The notes: generated by a model from the sequence alone, not told the origin. DNA of 28,702 bases from Mesostigma viride (GCA_009746045.1 RPFO01000888.1:1-28702); one strand, 5' to 3'. Positions 18,511 to 27,816 are shown, numbered from the stretch's first letter. Numbers and translations: made by a program.

Positions 18511-18884
18511 GGGTGTGGCCCGCGGCTGGCTTCTTCGGAAATGCGTCCATCGATATCACCCACCGGCCGTCAGCGGTGGATGCGCCCTTTCGGCCACGTT
18601 GTGACATCAAGCGCGGCGTCCCCAATAGAACAGTCATGCAATATGAATAATCATTAGTATCAACGATGCGTTCATGCAGGCGTGAACTGTGAAATACAAC
18701 AAGCATGCAACAACGACTCCAGCACACTTAGTAAATACTGCTCATAATATCTGTGGCACATGCAACATGGTTAAAACACACATGGATGACCTGTATGGCT
18801 GCACATGAACTGTCCACCTAGAGAAGACTAGAAATTCAGCATGATATCAAGAGCCATCCACACAAATATATGTCTTACCGCAGC

Positions 18885-19029
18885 TTAGGGCTTCTTCGGG
18901 TTGAGTTGGCGAATCGAGCTTGTTGAGCCCTGCTCGAAGTAATGCTCAAATGCGATGCCCAGGCCCGCCAGCACATCATCAAATGTGATTAGTTTCACAG
19001 GTGGTCCGAAGAGTTCCAAACGTGGTTGC
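18885..19029 (-). CDS. C-terminal coding segment, probable last exon
   Basis: Minus-strand frame that begins after a possible acceptor (GAAAATTAG) and ends at TAA (18885-18887) with LNPKKP. The sequence LELFGPPVKLITFDDVLAG, AFEHYFEQG reads like real protein, and the other two frames have early stops. A strong donor-like GTAAGA follows the stop at 18879. It probably belongs to the same gene as the Cys-rich frame at 19036-19482, but the splice phases I could test did not join cleanly. Confidence 0.4.
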
Positions 19030-19035
19030 TAATTT

Positions 19036-19482
19036 TCAGGCAGTGCCTGAAGGCCGCCTCGAAAGTGAAACGCGAAAGTGAAAAGGGGTCACAAACCCTA
19101 TGTTCATATCCTTGACTCCCCCGTCGAGAACGAACCGAAAACCAGCGCCATGAACGAACTTGTGACGAGTAGATGACGACATCGTGGTTATGGCGTCGTA
19201 CCCCCCCTGGTGCAGCTGCTGCTTTATCGCCGCCTTCCTGTCCTCTTGCTTCCGCCCGGGCGAAAACCAGGCGCTTCGCAATGCCTGGAGATGTGATATT
19301 CTAATGGGCTTCATGCACTCGTGGCCGCACTTACAGTCGAACGTCTCGTCGGTCACTAGGCTGCCGGCATGGGTGCTGCCGCTTAGCACTATGGCTGCGA
19401 ACTTGCGCTTCCCATGGTGTCCATCACCATGATAGCGAAAGCCAGGAAGCAGATAGCCACGATTATGTCCCAGCAAAGCCAT
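19036..19482 (-). CDS. Cys-rich N-terminal protein of a probable transposon
   Basis: A 148-residue frame starting MALLGHNRGYLLPGF. After a Ser/Thr stretch it holds FDCKCGHECMKPIRISHL, then QALRSAWFSPGRKQEDRK: a tight Cys cluster followed by a helix rich in Arg and Lys. This layout resembles the N-terminal domain of an unclassified eukaryotic transposase group, and a similar one occurs on the other strand at 24550-24902. The 5' flank plus the first five codons recur as an isolated inverted copy at 27045-27195, which fits a mobile element that leaves deleted copies. Coding sense fades after about 19095, where an intron or a frameshift is likely. Family assignment is tentative. Confidence 0.45.
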   Translation of the reverse strand: MALLGHNRGYLLPGFRYHGDGHHGKRKFAAIVLSGSTHAGSLVTDETFDCKCGHECMKPIRISHLQALRSAWFSPGRKQEDRKAAIKQQLHQGGYDAITTMSSSTRHKFVHGAGFRFVLDGGVKDMNIGFVTPFHFRVSLSRRPSGTA

Positions 19483-19963
19483 AGCACACCTTCCGTTTCG
19501 ACCGCCATGTCGGCCACTAGTCCGGATAGCTCAATGTGCACCTGACCTTGACACTAATCGCACAAACAGCCACAATTTTGCAAGCAAGAAGACATGGCTA
19601 CCTCGGCATTTCATGAAATGTACTTCGTGAAATGCATTTCGTGAAATGTACTAAGGAACGTGATTGGCCGGCGTTCGCTCGCCAAATCTCGCAAAATGTA
19701 CTAAGGCACGTGATTGGTCCCGCAAAATGTACTAAGGAACGTGATTGGCCGGCGAAGATTCTGTAGGGAATTTTAATTGCAGCAAACAGAATCTTCGCCG
19801 GCCAATCACGTTCCTTAGTACATTTTGCGGGACCAATCACGTGCCTTAGTACATTTTGCGAGATTTGGCGAGCGAACGCCGGCCAATCACGTTCCTTAGT
19901 ACATTTCACGAAATGCATTTCACGAAGTACATTTGGGCTGGTTTTTTTTAGTATGTTAAAATC
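19468..19963 (-). repeat. Dispersed repeat copy A (interrupted by a palindromic insertion)
   Basis: Bases 19468-19618 and 19935-19963 match, in inverted orientation, 27045-27195 and 27016-27044. By eye the two copies are identical or nearly so over about 180 bases. The 316 bases between the two matching blocks here (19619-19934) are absent from the other copy. The shared block covers the 5' flank and first codons of the frame at 19036-19482. Confidence 0.88.
19616..19934. mobile_element. Foldback element: 148-bp perfect inverted repeats
   Basis: Left arm 19616-19763 and right arm 19787-19934 are exact reverse complements by eye, around a 23-base spacer. Each arm contains internal repeats of ATGTACTAAGGAACGTGATTGG type and TTTCGTGAAATG type. 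The repeat copy at 27016-27195 shows the same site without the palindrome. It encodes no protein, so it would be a non-autonomous foldback/MITE-type insertion. No clean target duplication is seen, because the flanks (GAAA / GGGC) blend into the palindrome ends. Confidence 0.85.
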
Positions 19964-20068
19964 TGAACCGTTTATTAAAAATTTATCAAGATGCGACATT
20001 TCCCATGCTTTTGGCCACCTAAACCACCTGCCACATGCCCTGGAACTGTGCCCTAGTGATGCTCTAAT

Positions 20069-20237
20069 ATGCCCCATGCCCCATGGCTCATGCCCCATCA
20101 TGCCCCATGCCCCATGCCCTTCTACAGCATGTTCGATGCTCCATGCCACACATGCCACGAACCGCAAGCCAACTGTCAAACATCGTTGCTCCCATTCCCC
20201 CATACCCCATGCCCCATGCCCCATGCCCCATGTGCCC
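20069..20237. repeat. ATGCCCC heptamer minisatellite
   Basis: Runs of ATGCCCC occur at about 20069-20125 and 20200-20237, with degenerate copies between. A period of seven leaves several frames open, producing Met/Pro/His peptides that are not genes. Confidence 0.85.
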
Positions 20238-20716
20238 AAAACCAAGCCCCCCATGCCCGGCCATATATATGGCCTGATTGCTACATGCTCCATGCCCCAT
20301 GCACCAGTTAAGTGCCCTGGCACATCCCATGCCATATTACAATGCGCGTGATTTTCATCAATGATGTGTGTGTGCTTCTTGTGCCTACTTGCCTGTGTTA
20401 TGACCATGCCAATGCAGTTTGAAGTCACAACAACTACTGATCAAGGAGCTGCAGTCCAAGTATATTGCATGAGGGACCCAGCACAAGAACCTTTATGATG
20501 TCAAGTGCAGCTGGGCACTGTCAAGACGAAATGGCAGCCAGCTTACATGCTGACTCTCTTGGCCATCACATTTTTCGCAAGCCCAATACCTTGTCATCCT
20601 GCTATGTCCAAGGTAGCCACTAAAAGCCAGCCACATTGGCAAGAAAGTTGTCTCCACCGATAGGTCACTGTACCTTGGTCACTGGTCAGCCTCTAACAAA
20701 AGGATGGCAGCACCTA
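20238..20716. other. Non-coding stretch, no gene seen
   Basis: No supportable coding sequence, RNA gene or repeat beyond scattered GCCATG-type simple motifs. Confidence 0.4.
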
Positions 20717-22196
20717 CTATTGCATGTGACACCCGCTAGGTTGCCCATAGATGCTGCCGTTGAACTGGTACGGCAACCCGCGCCCCGCGCTGGCATTGCC
20801 ATGGTACGCCGACAGTGGCAGAGCGCCATGGGACTCAGTACGGCTGTTAGGTACTAGGAGGCATGCAAAGCGATCCATCGTGTCTGCCAGCCCGTGCATG
20901 GCTAGCTGTACACCATGGTCAGCTGCCATGCCTGAATGGTTGAGAACACCGCGGTCGCTCATGCTTCTGACTGCTGATGTATCGCCCATGCCGATGCCCA
21001 GCAACCCATAGTTTCGCTGCAACTGCGGCTGAACAGGCTGCAACATCTGGTGCAAGAACTGCTGCTGCTGCTCCCGCGGCTGCTGCTCCACTAGATGCCA
21101 CATCTGTTGCAAAAACTGCAACCTCGTTTGCGGCTGCAGCTGCGGTTGTGGCTGCTGTGGCGGAGGCGGTGGCGGCGGGGGTGGCACCGGCTGCAAGTGC
21201 GGCTGCGGCTCCAACATGTCCAACAGCTGCTGCAGGATCGGCTGACTTGTTTGCGATGGCTGTGGTGATGGTGATGGCGGCAGAGGCTGCTGCCGTTGCA
21301 GCAGTGGCCACGGCAGTGACGGCAGCGACTGCGGCTGCTGCGACGGCAGCGACTGCGGCTGCTGCGACGGCAGCGACTGCGGCTGCTGCGACGGCAGCGA
21401 CTGCGGCTGCTGCGACTCCTCCCCGCGCTTACGTAGCTGCGCCACCTCTTCCTCCAACTTGCGCCGCTCTTGCTCCAACTTGCGCCGCTCTTCCTCCATC
21501 TTGCGCCGCTCTTCCTCCATCTTGCGCCGCTCTCCAGCTGCATTTTCCAGCTCCTTAGTGTACTGCTGCAGCTTGTTGTCAGATGCGCGCTGCACGCTTT
21601 GCCTGGTCGCCAGTGGCTGTGCTTCTTGGTGTGCAAGCATGGTTTCATCGTCGGTGTCTGTAATCATCATGTCCGCACCATGACTGGTCAATCCAATCCT
21701 CATCGTCATCCACAGACACCACAGCAACCCTGCCTTTAGCTGCCCTGGATACGCCCTTAGCTTGGCCATTGGATGTTGGTCGAATGTTTTCCTTGCCAGC
21801 AGAAGGTGCCACCTTCCTCTTTTGTCTTGTTGCCGTGCTTGCCGCTGCCTTGGGCGCGGGTGCAGCTTTGGACCCGGCTCCCTTGGATCCCGCTGCCGTG
21901 GTTGCCGCTGCCTTGGGCGCGGCTCCAGCCCTGGTCCGGGTCGCTGCCGTAGGCTCTGCCGTGGGCGCACTCGGTTCGATGACCTTGTTTCGCTGGCTCT
22001 CTGTTTCTGTGGCCGGCATGGCCGTGATCGCTGGAGTTGGTTGGCCAGGGGTAATGGAGCTCACCGCGCATGGGCCAAAGCCGCTGTTGCGGTGAGATTG
22101 TGCAGTGCGTTGTGGCACTGCTGGACCGACAAGACTTGGAGCCCACCGGTAACCTTCATGACTGATTTGCTCCCGCGCCTCACGACTGGTGTGCAT
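20717..22196 (-). CDS. Coiled-coil and Gln/Pro-rich protein segment (3' part of a minus-strand gene)
   Basis: I do not recognise the family. From about 22060 to 21690 one frame gives an Ala/Lys/Pro-rich linker with a basic motif RQKRKV (possible nuclear signal) and an acidic patch VDDDEDWIDQ. From about 21660 the neighbouring frame continues: TDTDDETM, then a highly charged coiled coil of repeated EERRKMEEERRK and EERRKLE type, a short tandem repeat of QQPQSLPS (four copies), Pro and Gln runs, and a last segment to the stop at 20717. The one-base frame change at about 21660-21700 could be an intron (an acceptor GATTACAG lies at about 21660) or an indel. The repeats are encoded by near-identical DNA units, so they expanded recently. 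It probably belongs with the exons at 22206-23476. Confidence 0.5.
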
Positions 22197-22205
22197 GGAG
22201 GCTCA

Positions 22206-22466
22206 TCAGTGGCGGTGCATGCAGCGCAGGTAATAGAATTCATGCCAAAGTCGCAACGTATTCTCGTCACAATGCTGACGCACCCGACTGCATGATCGAT
22301 TGTCTGGCCCGACCCTGCAGTTTGTAGGTGCCAGCACGAAACCGGCATTTGGGTGCACAATAACCACGCAGCACGCTTGGTCTGACACGTAGCTGTGTGG
22401 GGCGACCACGTCACCCACACTGACTTGACAAAATTGTCCAGCAGCATTTGTCCAGGAGACCGTTCC
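22206..22466 (-). CDS. Second exon of the PHD-like gene
   Basis: Starts in phase 0 directly after the acceptor TTTTGCAG and reads GTVSWTNAAGQFCQVSVGDV, with further globular-looking sequence (VVIVHPNAGFVLAPTNC), to a stop at 22206-22208. A neighbouring frame (DEPPCTPVVRRGSKSVMKVTG) also looks coding from about 22215 to 22075, so the exon may end earlier than the stop. The exact 3' boundary is not resolved. The VGDVVAPHSYVSDQ portion could be a small SH3- or BAH-like fold, but that is a guess. Confidence 0.5.
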   Translation of the reverse strand, partial: GTVSWTNAAGQFCQVSVGDVVAPHSYVSDQACCVVIVHPNAGFVLAPTNCRVGPDNRSCSRVRQHCDENTLRLWHEFYYLRCMHRH

Positions 22467-22849
22467 CTGCAAAAGTCGCGGTATATGGGAAGACAAGCAA
22501 TGCAATTTACATAAAAACGCAAGCACTAGTCAGCTACCATTCCCATTGAATCACAATCAACAAGCAAGCCATAGTCTAGGTGGCTGAAGCTAAGTTCAAT
22601 CCGAGTGCCTTCCTACGTCCAAGAGAAACAGATTCCCTCGCGGGGGCGTGCAAACTCAGGCATAGCGTTGAGCCCGCAGCCCTACCGCTTTGCAACCCCC
22701 CACGAGTGAAATTTTATATTTTATAGTGCCAAGCCGTGCAGGGTTTTATATACACACAGTGTAGAGCACTACTGTACACACAGTCTATAGCATTGTCAAG
22801 CAAGCCAATCCAAATACATGTCACAGAAACAGTTTTCCTTCAAACACAC
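22467..22849 (-). other. Predicted intron (GT-AG, 383 bp, phase 0)
   Basis: The donor is CCAG followed by GTGTGT; the acceptor is GACTTTTGCAG. Exon 1 contributes exactly 209 codons, and the second exon resumes in the same phase in an open frame. The intron is AT-richer than its flanks, as expected for an algal intron. Confidence 0.6.
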
Positions 22850-23476
22850 CTGGTATAACGAGCCGCCAGGAGCAAACTCGACCGGCGAGGTGCCGGTCTC
22901 ACTCTGAGAAACCAAAGGAGTGTCAACAGGAACTCCTACAGTGATAGGAACTCCTTCCGCCGTCGCGTTGCTCAGCGTCGTTTGCGGCACTTCACCGGAC
23001 GGCTGCACATCGCCGTTCGCCAGCCCTGAGACTTCCGGCAAGTGGCTCTGCGGCGTTTCCTGTGTGACCCCAGATGTCGCAGCCGTTCCCGGATGCGTGA
23101 TTCCTGGTGAGGACCCTGCTCCGAAATCCACCTCTAGCTGCCGTGCCAGTGAGGTGGGGTCGTTGGGACGCAGCCTAAACCTGTTAGCAAAGGCAGCCAT
23201 GGCCGCATCGTCTGGGGCATCTCCTGGTAACTGAGCATCGGGCACCGTGCACTGCACACATTTCCAAACAGTCTGTCCACTGCTGTTAGTACCGGTAGGG
23301 TTCGGTGACAGCAAAAACGTGCATGCAGCATGCGCCTTTCTCCCGCACTTTCCGGAGCATTCGCAGGTAGCGCCCTTGAGAAACTTAGGGTCATTGCCAT
23401 TTGCGGAGGCTACATGGCACTCCGCGATACCAGCCTCACAGTTAGCATCGTCCAATGCATCGTCGGCAGTAGGCAT
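22850..23476 (-). CDS. First exon: PHD-like zinc finger protein
   Basis: A 209-codon exon from ATG 23476. Residues 13-76 form a Cys/His pattern close to a PHD finger: C13, C20, C40-x3-C44-x4-H49-x2-C52, then W71-x-C73-x2-C76. The W two residues before the last Cys pair is typical of PHD fingers. The first Cys pair has six intervening residues instead of two, so it is divergent. PHD fingers usually read histone tails in the nucleus. The remainder is a Thr/Ser/Gly-rich, probably disordered linker ending GGSLYQ at the donor site. Frame reading past the donor soon stops, which supports splicing. Whether this is a host chromatin protein or a transposon-encoded one is open. Confidence 0.6.
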
Positions 23477-23601
23477 GGGAGAAACCTCACGTAATTGTTA
23501 CTGATCATAGTCAGAGCCGGTTGATCAATGCGCTTTGCGACTTGCGGGCACAATTAAAGTTGGAACTCCCGCGCTCACAGCCTCCGTTGAGCAAACCTGT
23601 T

Positions 23602-24193
23602 TCAATTGCCAACCGAGATGTCAAGTTGTCAAACGAGATGTCAAGTTGACAACCGAAGTGCCTCCTGAACTGTCAACTAAAAGTCTAAAGCCGCAATCGA
23701 CAGTACTACAAGTTGACAGTTCAGAAGGTAGGCCGGTTTTGCGCAATTGCCTACCTTCTGAACTGTCAACTAAAAGTCTAAAGCCGCAATCGATTTAGAC
23801 TTTTAGTTGACAGTTCAGAAGGTAGGCCGGTTTTGCGCAATTGCCTACCTTCTGAACTGTCAACTAAAAGTCTAAAGCCGCAATCGACAGTACTACAAGT
23901 TGACAGTTCAGAAGGTAGGTCGGTTTTGCGCAATTGCCTACCTTCTGAACTGTCAACTAAAAGTCTAAAGCTGCAATCGACAGTACTACAAGTTGACAGT
24001 TCAGAAGGTAGGTCGGTTTTGCGCAATTGCCTACCTTCTGAACTGTCAACTTGTAGTACTGTCGATTGCGGCTTTAGACTTTTAGTTGACAGTTCAGGAG
24101 GCACTTCGGTTGTCAACTTGACATCTCGTTTGACCGTAAGCGGAACCGCCCACACATCTCGTTTGACAACTTGACATCTCGGTTGGCAATTGA
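23602..24193. mobile_element. Multi-hairpin foldback element, 592 bp
   Basis: The terminal 40 bases (23602-23641 and 24154-24193) are perfect inverted repeats starting TCAATTGCCAACCGAG. Internally the inverted repeats continue: the segment around 23632-23730 pairs with 24030-24130. Between them are four direct units of about 93-95 bases (hairpins starting near 23714, 23809, 23902 and 23995). Each unit holds a perfect hairpin with stem GACAGTTCAGAAGGTAGG around a GCGCAATTG-type loop. There is no coding sequence; open frames here are by-products. The structure fits a foldback-type element grown by unit duplication. No target duplication is obvious. Confidence 0.88.
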
Positions 24194-24549
24194 CCATCTC
24201 GTAATTTGGTGCCTGCAAGTCGGTGAACAACCTGTCAGCTCGCCGACCAACTCGACTTCCCGCCTAACTCAGGCGCTTCCCCGCGTATTATGCATGACAC
24301 TTCACTGCCAGGTTGGCTTGTCCCACGCCAACCTGCGTACTTCCGCGGCAACTGCATTTTGCCACTGTCGACTAACTGCTTGTGAATGTGTTACGAGGTA
24401 GTAATGCATTACGAGGATGAACTGATGTAAATGTGTGGAAATTAGCTCAGTCTTCTGTAGGAGTTGTGCATTGACTACTAGTTTCTCTATCAGTCGGTCA
24501 TGTGGACAGGTCCACGTTCAGTTGACAGCTGCGCACCATTCGTTGAAAA

Positions 24550-24902
24550 TGGCGTCTTCTTGTTCGAGGTCAGCCACCCCCGGCGGCAGGACAGCAGCCT
24601 TTGTCGACAGGGATGGTAGCGTGTGCGTCACCAATGTTGGCTCTCTCGGCACGGATTCTAACCAGCCGGGGGCAGCTGGCTGCCTTGGTAGCGAACGCAG
24701 GCAAGCAGGGAGAAAGAGCATCGCCACGGTGCGGTCAGAGAAACTGGTGGACAGCGTCATCGTCGCTGACATGAGCCTTATTCGCACATGCTGCCAAAAG
24801 GATTGCATGGGACCAGTCGGCACCTCAGTCCGGGATTTCCGAGTCTGGTGTGCAGCCAGAGAAAAGTACCTTGGCTTGCAAAAGCAGGAGGAGCGCAGCT
24901 AA
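24550..24902 (+). CDS. Cys-rich N-terminal protein, probable transposon-derived
   Basis: The ATG at 24550 has a good context (AAAATGGCG). The 117-residue product begins MASSCSRSATPGGRTAAFVD and ends with IRTCCQKDCMGPVGTSVRDF, then WCAAREKYLGLQKQEER. The CC-x3-C cluster followed by a charged helix parallels the minus-strand frame at 19036-19482 (CKCGHEC followed by AWFSPGRKQEDRK). After the stop, protein-like sequence resumes in other frames: IPQLEEGILAAGDLKLQG near 24950-25010, and an acidic tail LEDSDLGEEDVEEASQPSDE ending at TGA 25325-25327. The locus is therefore either spliced or frame-broken. No catalytic domain follows. Confidence 0.4.
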
Positions 24903-25327
24903 TTCGTGGTCAGTCTGCTGCAGAAGCACGGACTTGTCGTGCCCTGGGATCGTTATCCCACAGCTTGAGGAGGGCATTCTTGCAGCGGGGGACCTGAAGC
25001 TGCAGGGCTCGGCTGGGCAGACTGCAGGGGCTGAGCCTGACGTGGCCGAGGAGGATGCATCCGCACATGCGGAGCCTTCTACGCGAGGCGTGCGGTAGGG
25101 GCGTGCAGACTCGTGGGAGGCGCGGGCAGCCGCCAGCGCACCCGGCAGCTGGCACAAGTCGTGCGGCACCCCTCGGAGGAGGGAGGAAGCAGTTGAGGCG
25201 GGCGGCAACTGCCACGCGTCACTCCTACAATGCTGCAGATTTGGAGGACAGTGACTTGGGCGAGGAGGATGTGGAGGAGGCCAGCCAGCCCAGCGACGAG
25301 GAGAACGACAGCATGGATGATGACTGA
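24903..25327 (+). pseudogene. Possible 3' remainder of the Cys-rich gene, acidic C-terminus
   Basis: Two plus-strand frames carry plausible protein in succession: one to 25096 (ending PSTRGVR) and one from about 25170 to 25327 (RKQLRRAATATRHSYNAADL, then an acidic Asp/Glu tail). A possible acceptor CTGCTGCAG lies at 24928. Splice sites joining these to 24550-24902 could not be fixed. A deleted transposon keeping only the ends of its gene would look like this. Confidence 0.35.
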
Positions 25328-25579
25328 ATACATTGTCTTGCCTTGTGTGGCGCGGGTGGCGTGGGCGGCATGGGCCAGCCGGGAGTGTAGGGTGGTCGAG
25401 ATGCTTAATTGCATGGCGTGTATTATGCTTGGTGTGTGGCATGCCGTGACATGACGGGATGACATTACGGCATGGGTGGGCTGCTCGGTGGCCATTGTGG
25501 TCTGTCTTACAATAGCACTAGTGGCACCCGCTGGCTTCGCCCAGCCCAAAACAGGGTCCCTTTTTTTGGCAGTACTTCG
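25328..25579. other. Non-coding stretch, no gene seen
   Basis: Nothing supportable; it leads into the heptamer array. Confidence 0.4.
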
Positions 25580-25921
25580 CCCCGCTGCCCGCTGCCCGCA
25601 GCCCGCAGCCCGCAGCCCGCTGCCCGCTGCCCGCAGCCCGCTGCCCGCTGCCCGCTGCCCGCTGCGCGCAGCCCGCTGCCCGCTGCCCGCTGCCCGCTGC
25701 GCGCTGCCCGCTGCCCGCTGCCCGCTGCCCGCTGCGCGCTGCCCGCTGCCCGCTGCCCGCTGCGCGCTGCCCGCTGCCCGCTGCCCGCTGCCCGCTGCCC
25801 GCAGCCCGCTGCCCGCTGCCCGCTGCCCGCTGCCCGCTGCCCGCTGCGCGCTGCCCGCTGCCCGCTGCCAGCAGCCAGCAGCCCGCTGCCCGCTGCCCGC
25901 TGACCGCTGCCCGCTGCCCGC
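25580..25921. repeat. CCCGCTG heptamer minisatellite
   Basis: About 340 bases of tandem CCCGCTG with scattered variants CCCGCAG, GCGCTGC and CCAGCAG. As seven is not a multiple of three, every frame cycles through the same peptide (Arg-Cys/Ser-Pro-Leu-Pro-Ala-Ala). The long open frames on both strands here are therefore artefacts. Confidence 0.95.
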
Positions 25922-25923
25922 TA

Positions 25924-26060
25924 GAATAGTACGGTGCTCGCTTCGCTCGCGGATTGGTGCGCAGTACGCTGCCTGCTGCCCGCTGGAATAGTACGGTGCT
26001 CGCTTCGCTCGCGGATTGGTGCGCAGTACGGTGCTCGCTCGCTTCGCTCGCTCGCTGGGA
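25924..26060. repeat. Direct duplication with GCTCGCTTCGCTCGC motif
   Basis: The unit beginning GAATAGTACGGTGCTCGCTT occurs at 25924 and 25986, about 45 matching bases each. A third partial copy follows at about 26030, where the palindromic GCTCGCTTCGCTCGC motif is extended. Two copies are joined by heptamer remnants, so the duplication happened next to or within the array. Confidence 0.8.
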
Positions 26061-27015
26061 TTGGTGGTTAGTGATTCCGGTTGTTTTGGATTGGCGGGGT
26101 ACTCCGCGATGCCTTGGATAGTGCGGGATACTCCACATTGCGAAATTAGTAAATAGGATTAAAAATGCAGGTGACAGTGCGTGACGCTTGGGGTTACTAC
26201 ATAAACATTGCACATCATGTCTATGGTTAACTTGTTGATCCGGTGCACATGGATGGCTGTCGTGTGGGGCATATGCGAAAGGTTGGCATGCGTGGAAAAT
26301 TTGAGCATGGCGTGTGCTATGCTCGATGCATGGGTGGCACATGTGGCGTCATAATGTGGCATGCGTCATGCATGGCCACATGACATGCACATGGTGTCCA
26401 GAGGCATTTGCAACATTAACATTTAGCAATAACAACCGACTGCTAATTTGTGCATATGTCGTAGCTCAGTGCACGAACTGCCAAGATGACCATATTTAAT
26501 GCTGGTGAATGCAATTGGTGGTCACCTTCCGCGGAGCCGCGATCTTGCTATCAGGCTACTATGGCACTAGTTAACAATTATGATAGCAAGCACGCAATTG
26601 AAGCCAGCCTGTCAATGAAGTGTTACTGTTCCACATGTTGATCATCAAGACGCCTCATACCTGTGCCATGGTGTCAGTTACATGATTGCTTTTATACCAT
26701 ATTGGAGTCATGAATAGTGCATTACATAAGAACTGGCTCCAAGTGCGGCACTGGTCCTCAAATCAAGCATTATTTGAGCAGCAAATCAGAAGTTGCAGCT
26801 CGCCCACATTTGACGCTACCCGAGCCGAGATGTAAAACCTGGACGGCAAGTGTATGTGGTGTTGAATGGGGCAATCCATGTGTGGTAAGCATGGGGAACA
26901 ATCACACATTAATCCCTTGTTCCTTCTCACATAGCTAGCGTAACAGTTTATGACGAAACAACAAGAAATAAAGCAGAAATAAAGATTCAAGGGTTTATTA
27001 AAAATATAAACCCTG
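26061..27015. other. Non-coding stretch, no gene seen
   Basis: AT-rich with ATGCATGG-type simple motifs at 26290-26400. A perfect small hairpin GGGTTTA/TAAACCC at 26991-27013 directly abuts dispersed repeat copy B. No gene is supportable. Confidence 0.45.
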
Positions 27016-27195
27016 GATTTTAACATACTAAAAAAAACCAGCCCTTTCATGAAATGCCGAGGTAGCCATGTCTTCTTGCTTGCAAAATTGTGGCTGTTTG
27101 TGCGATTAGTGTCAAGGTCAGGTGCACATTGAGCTATCCGGACTAGTGGCCGACATGGCGGTCGAAACGGAAGGTGTGCTATGGCTTTGCTGGGA
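27016..27195 (+). repeat. Dispersed repeat copy B (uninterrupted)
   Basis: The reverse complement of 19468-19618 plus 19935-19963, apparently without mismatch by eye. It includes the start codon context and first codons of the Cys-rich frame (ATGGCTTTGCTGGGA at 27181-27195), then diverges. It lacks the 316-bp palindrome present in copy A. Shortly after, 27226-27252 carries a fragment like the palindrome's own end (GTACATTTCACGAAGTACAT). Confidence 0.88.
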
Positions 27196-27260
27196 TGATT
27201 ATCATCGTAGTACATCATATGTATTACAGTACATTTCACGAAGTACATTTCATGGAGGCA

Positions 27261-27810
27261 GAGGGAAAGTTCCTGTTCATGGTGAGTCGGGGTTAGCAAT
27301 CACGGCAATGTCGATACATGTACTTGCAGTATATACAAATGCCATAATGTCCTTAGATGCAGCATGAATGTCTACTGTTCGGATTTCTTTTATCACGATG
27401 CTTAGGATGCCTTCCGACAGAAATCTGCTGCGCTACAGGTCGGGAATACCTGAACTTGATATGCGTGGCCAGTGGCCATGGCAGCCGGGGTCGGTAAGAA
27501 TTAACTTCGATAGCCATGAATAATGCGGAAAGTGAACGTTGTCCACCCGCTGCACAGGGAAAATGGCTGCACAGGAACGGCCTGACGTGATACTGTCGCA
27601 AAGCAGTTCTCATAAGCCGACAATTACACATTCGACTTATGATCGATAATCGGCGCAGGCCTTCGACATTCAAGCGCGCATCGAAACGTCGTGAGGATTT
27701 CGGACATTTAGATGAAGTTGGATGTTTTCGGCCCTCGTATTTGCCATGATCTTGGCCATCCAATCTTTTTGCTTCGTGCACAGTTTGCGTTTGCAGTTAA
27801 GCGTAGGTAC
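27261..27810. other. Non-coding stretch, no gene seen
   Basis: No supportable gene or repeat. Confidence 0.4.
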
Positions 27811-27816
27811 ATGACA

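Noticed and set aside
19598-20428. 276-residue minus-strand open frame
   Set aside because: It spans the palindrome and the ATGCCCC array; the peptide mirrors itself (repeated LVHFAGPITC / CTKERDWPA-type pieces) and has no domain.
20977-21558. Plus-strand Ala-rich open frame
   Set aside because: Antisense to the Gln-rich coding repeat; composition is explained by CTG/GCC-type repeats.
23535-24230. Open frames across the multi-hairpin element
   Set aside because: They repeat LPSELSTKSLKPQSTVLQVD-type peptides on both strands, an effect of inverted repeats.
25472-26342. Long open frames on both strands across the CCCGCTG array
   Set aside because: A 7-bp repeat with no stop stays open in all frames; the peptides are pure repeat.
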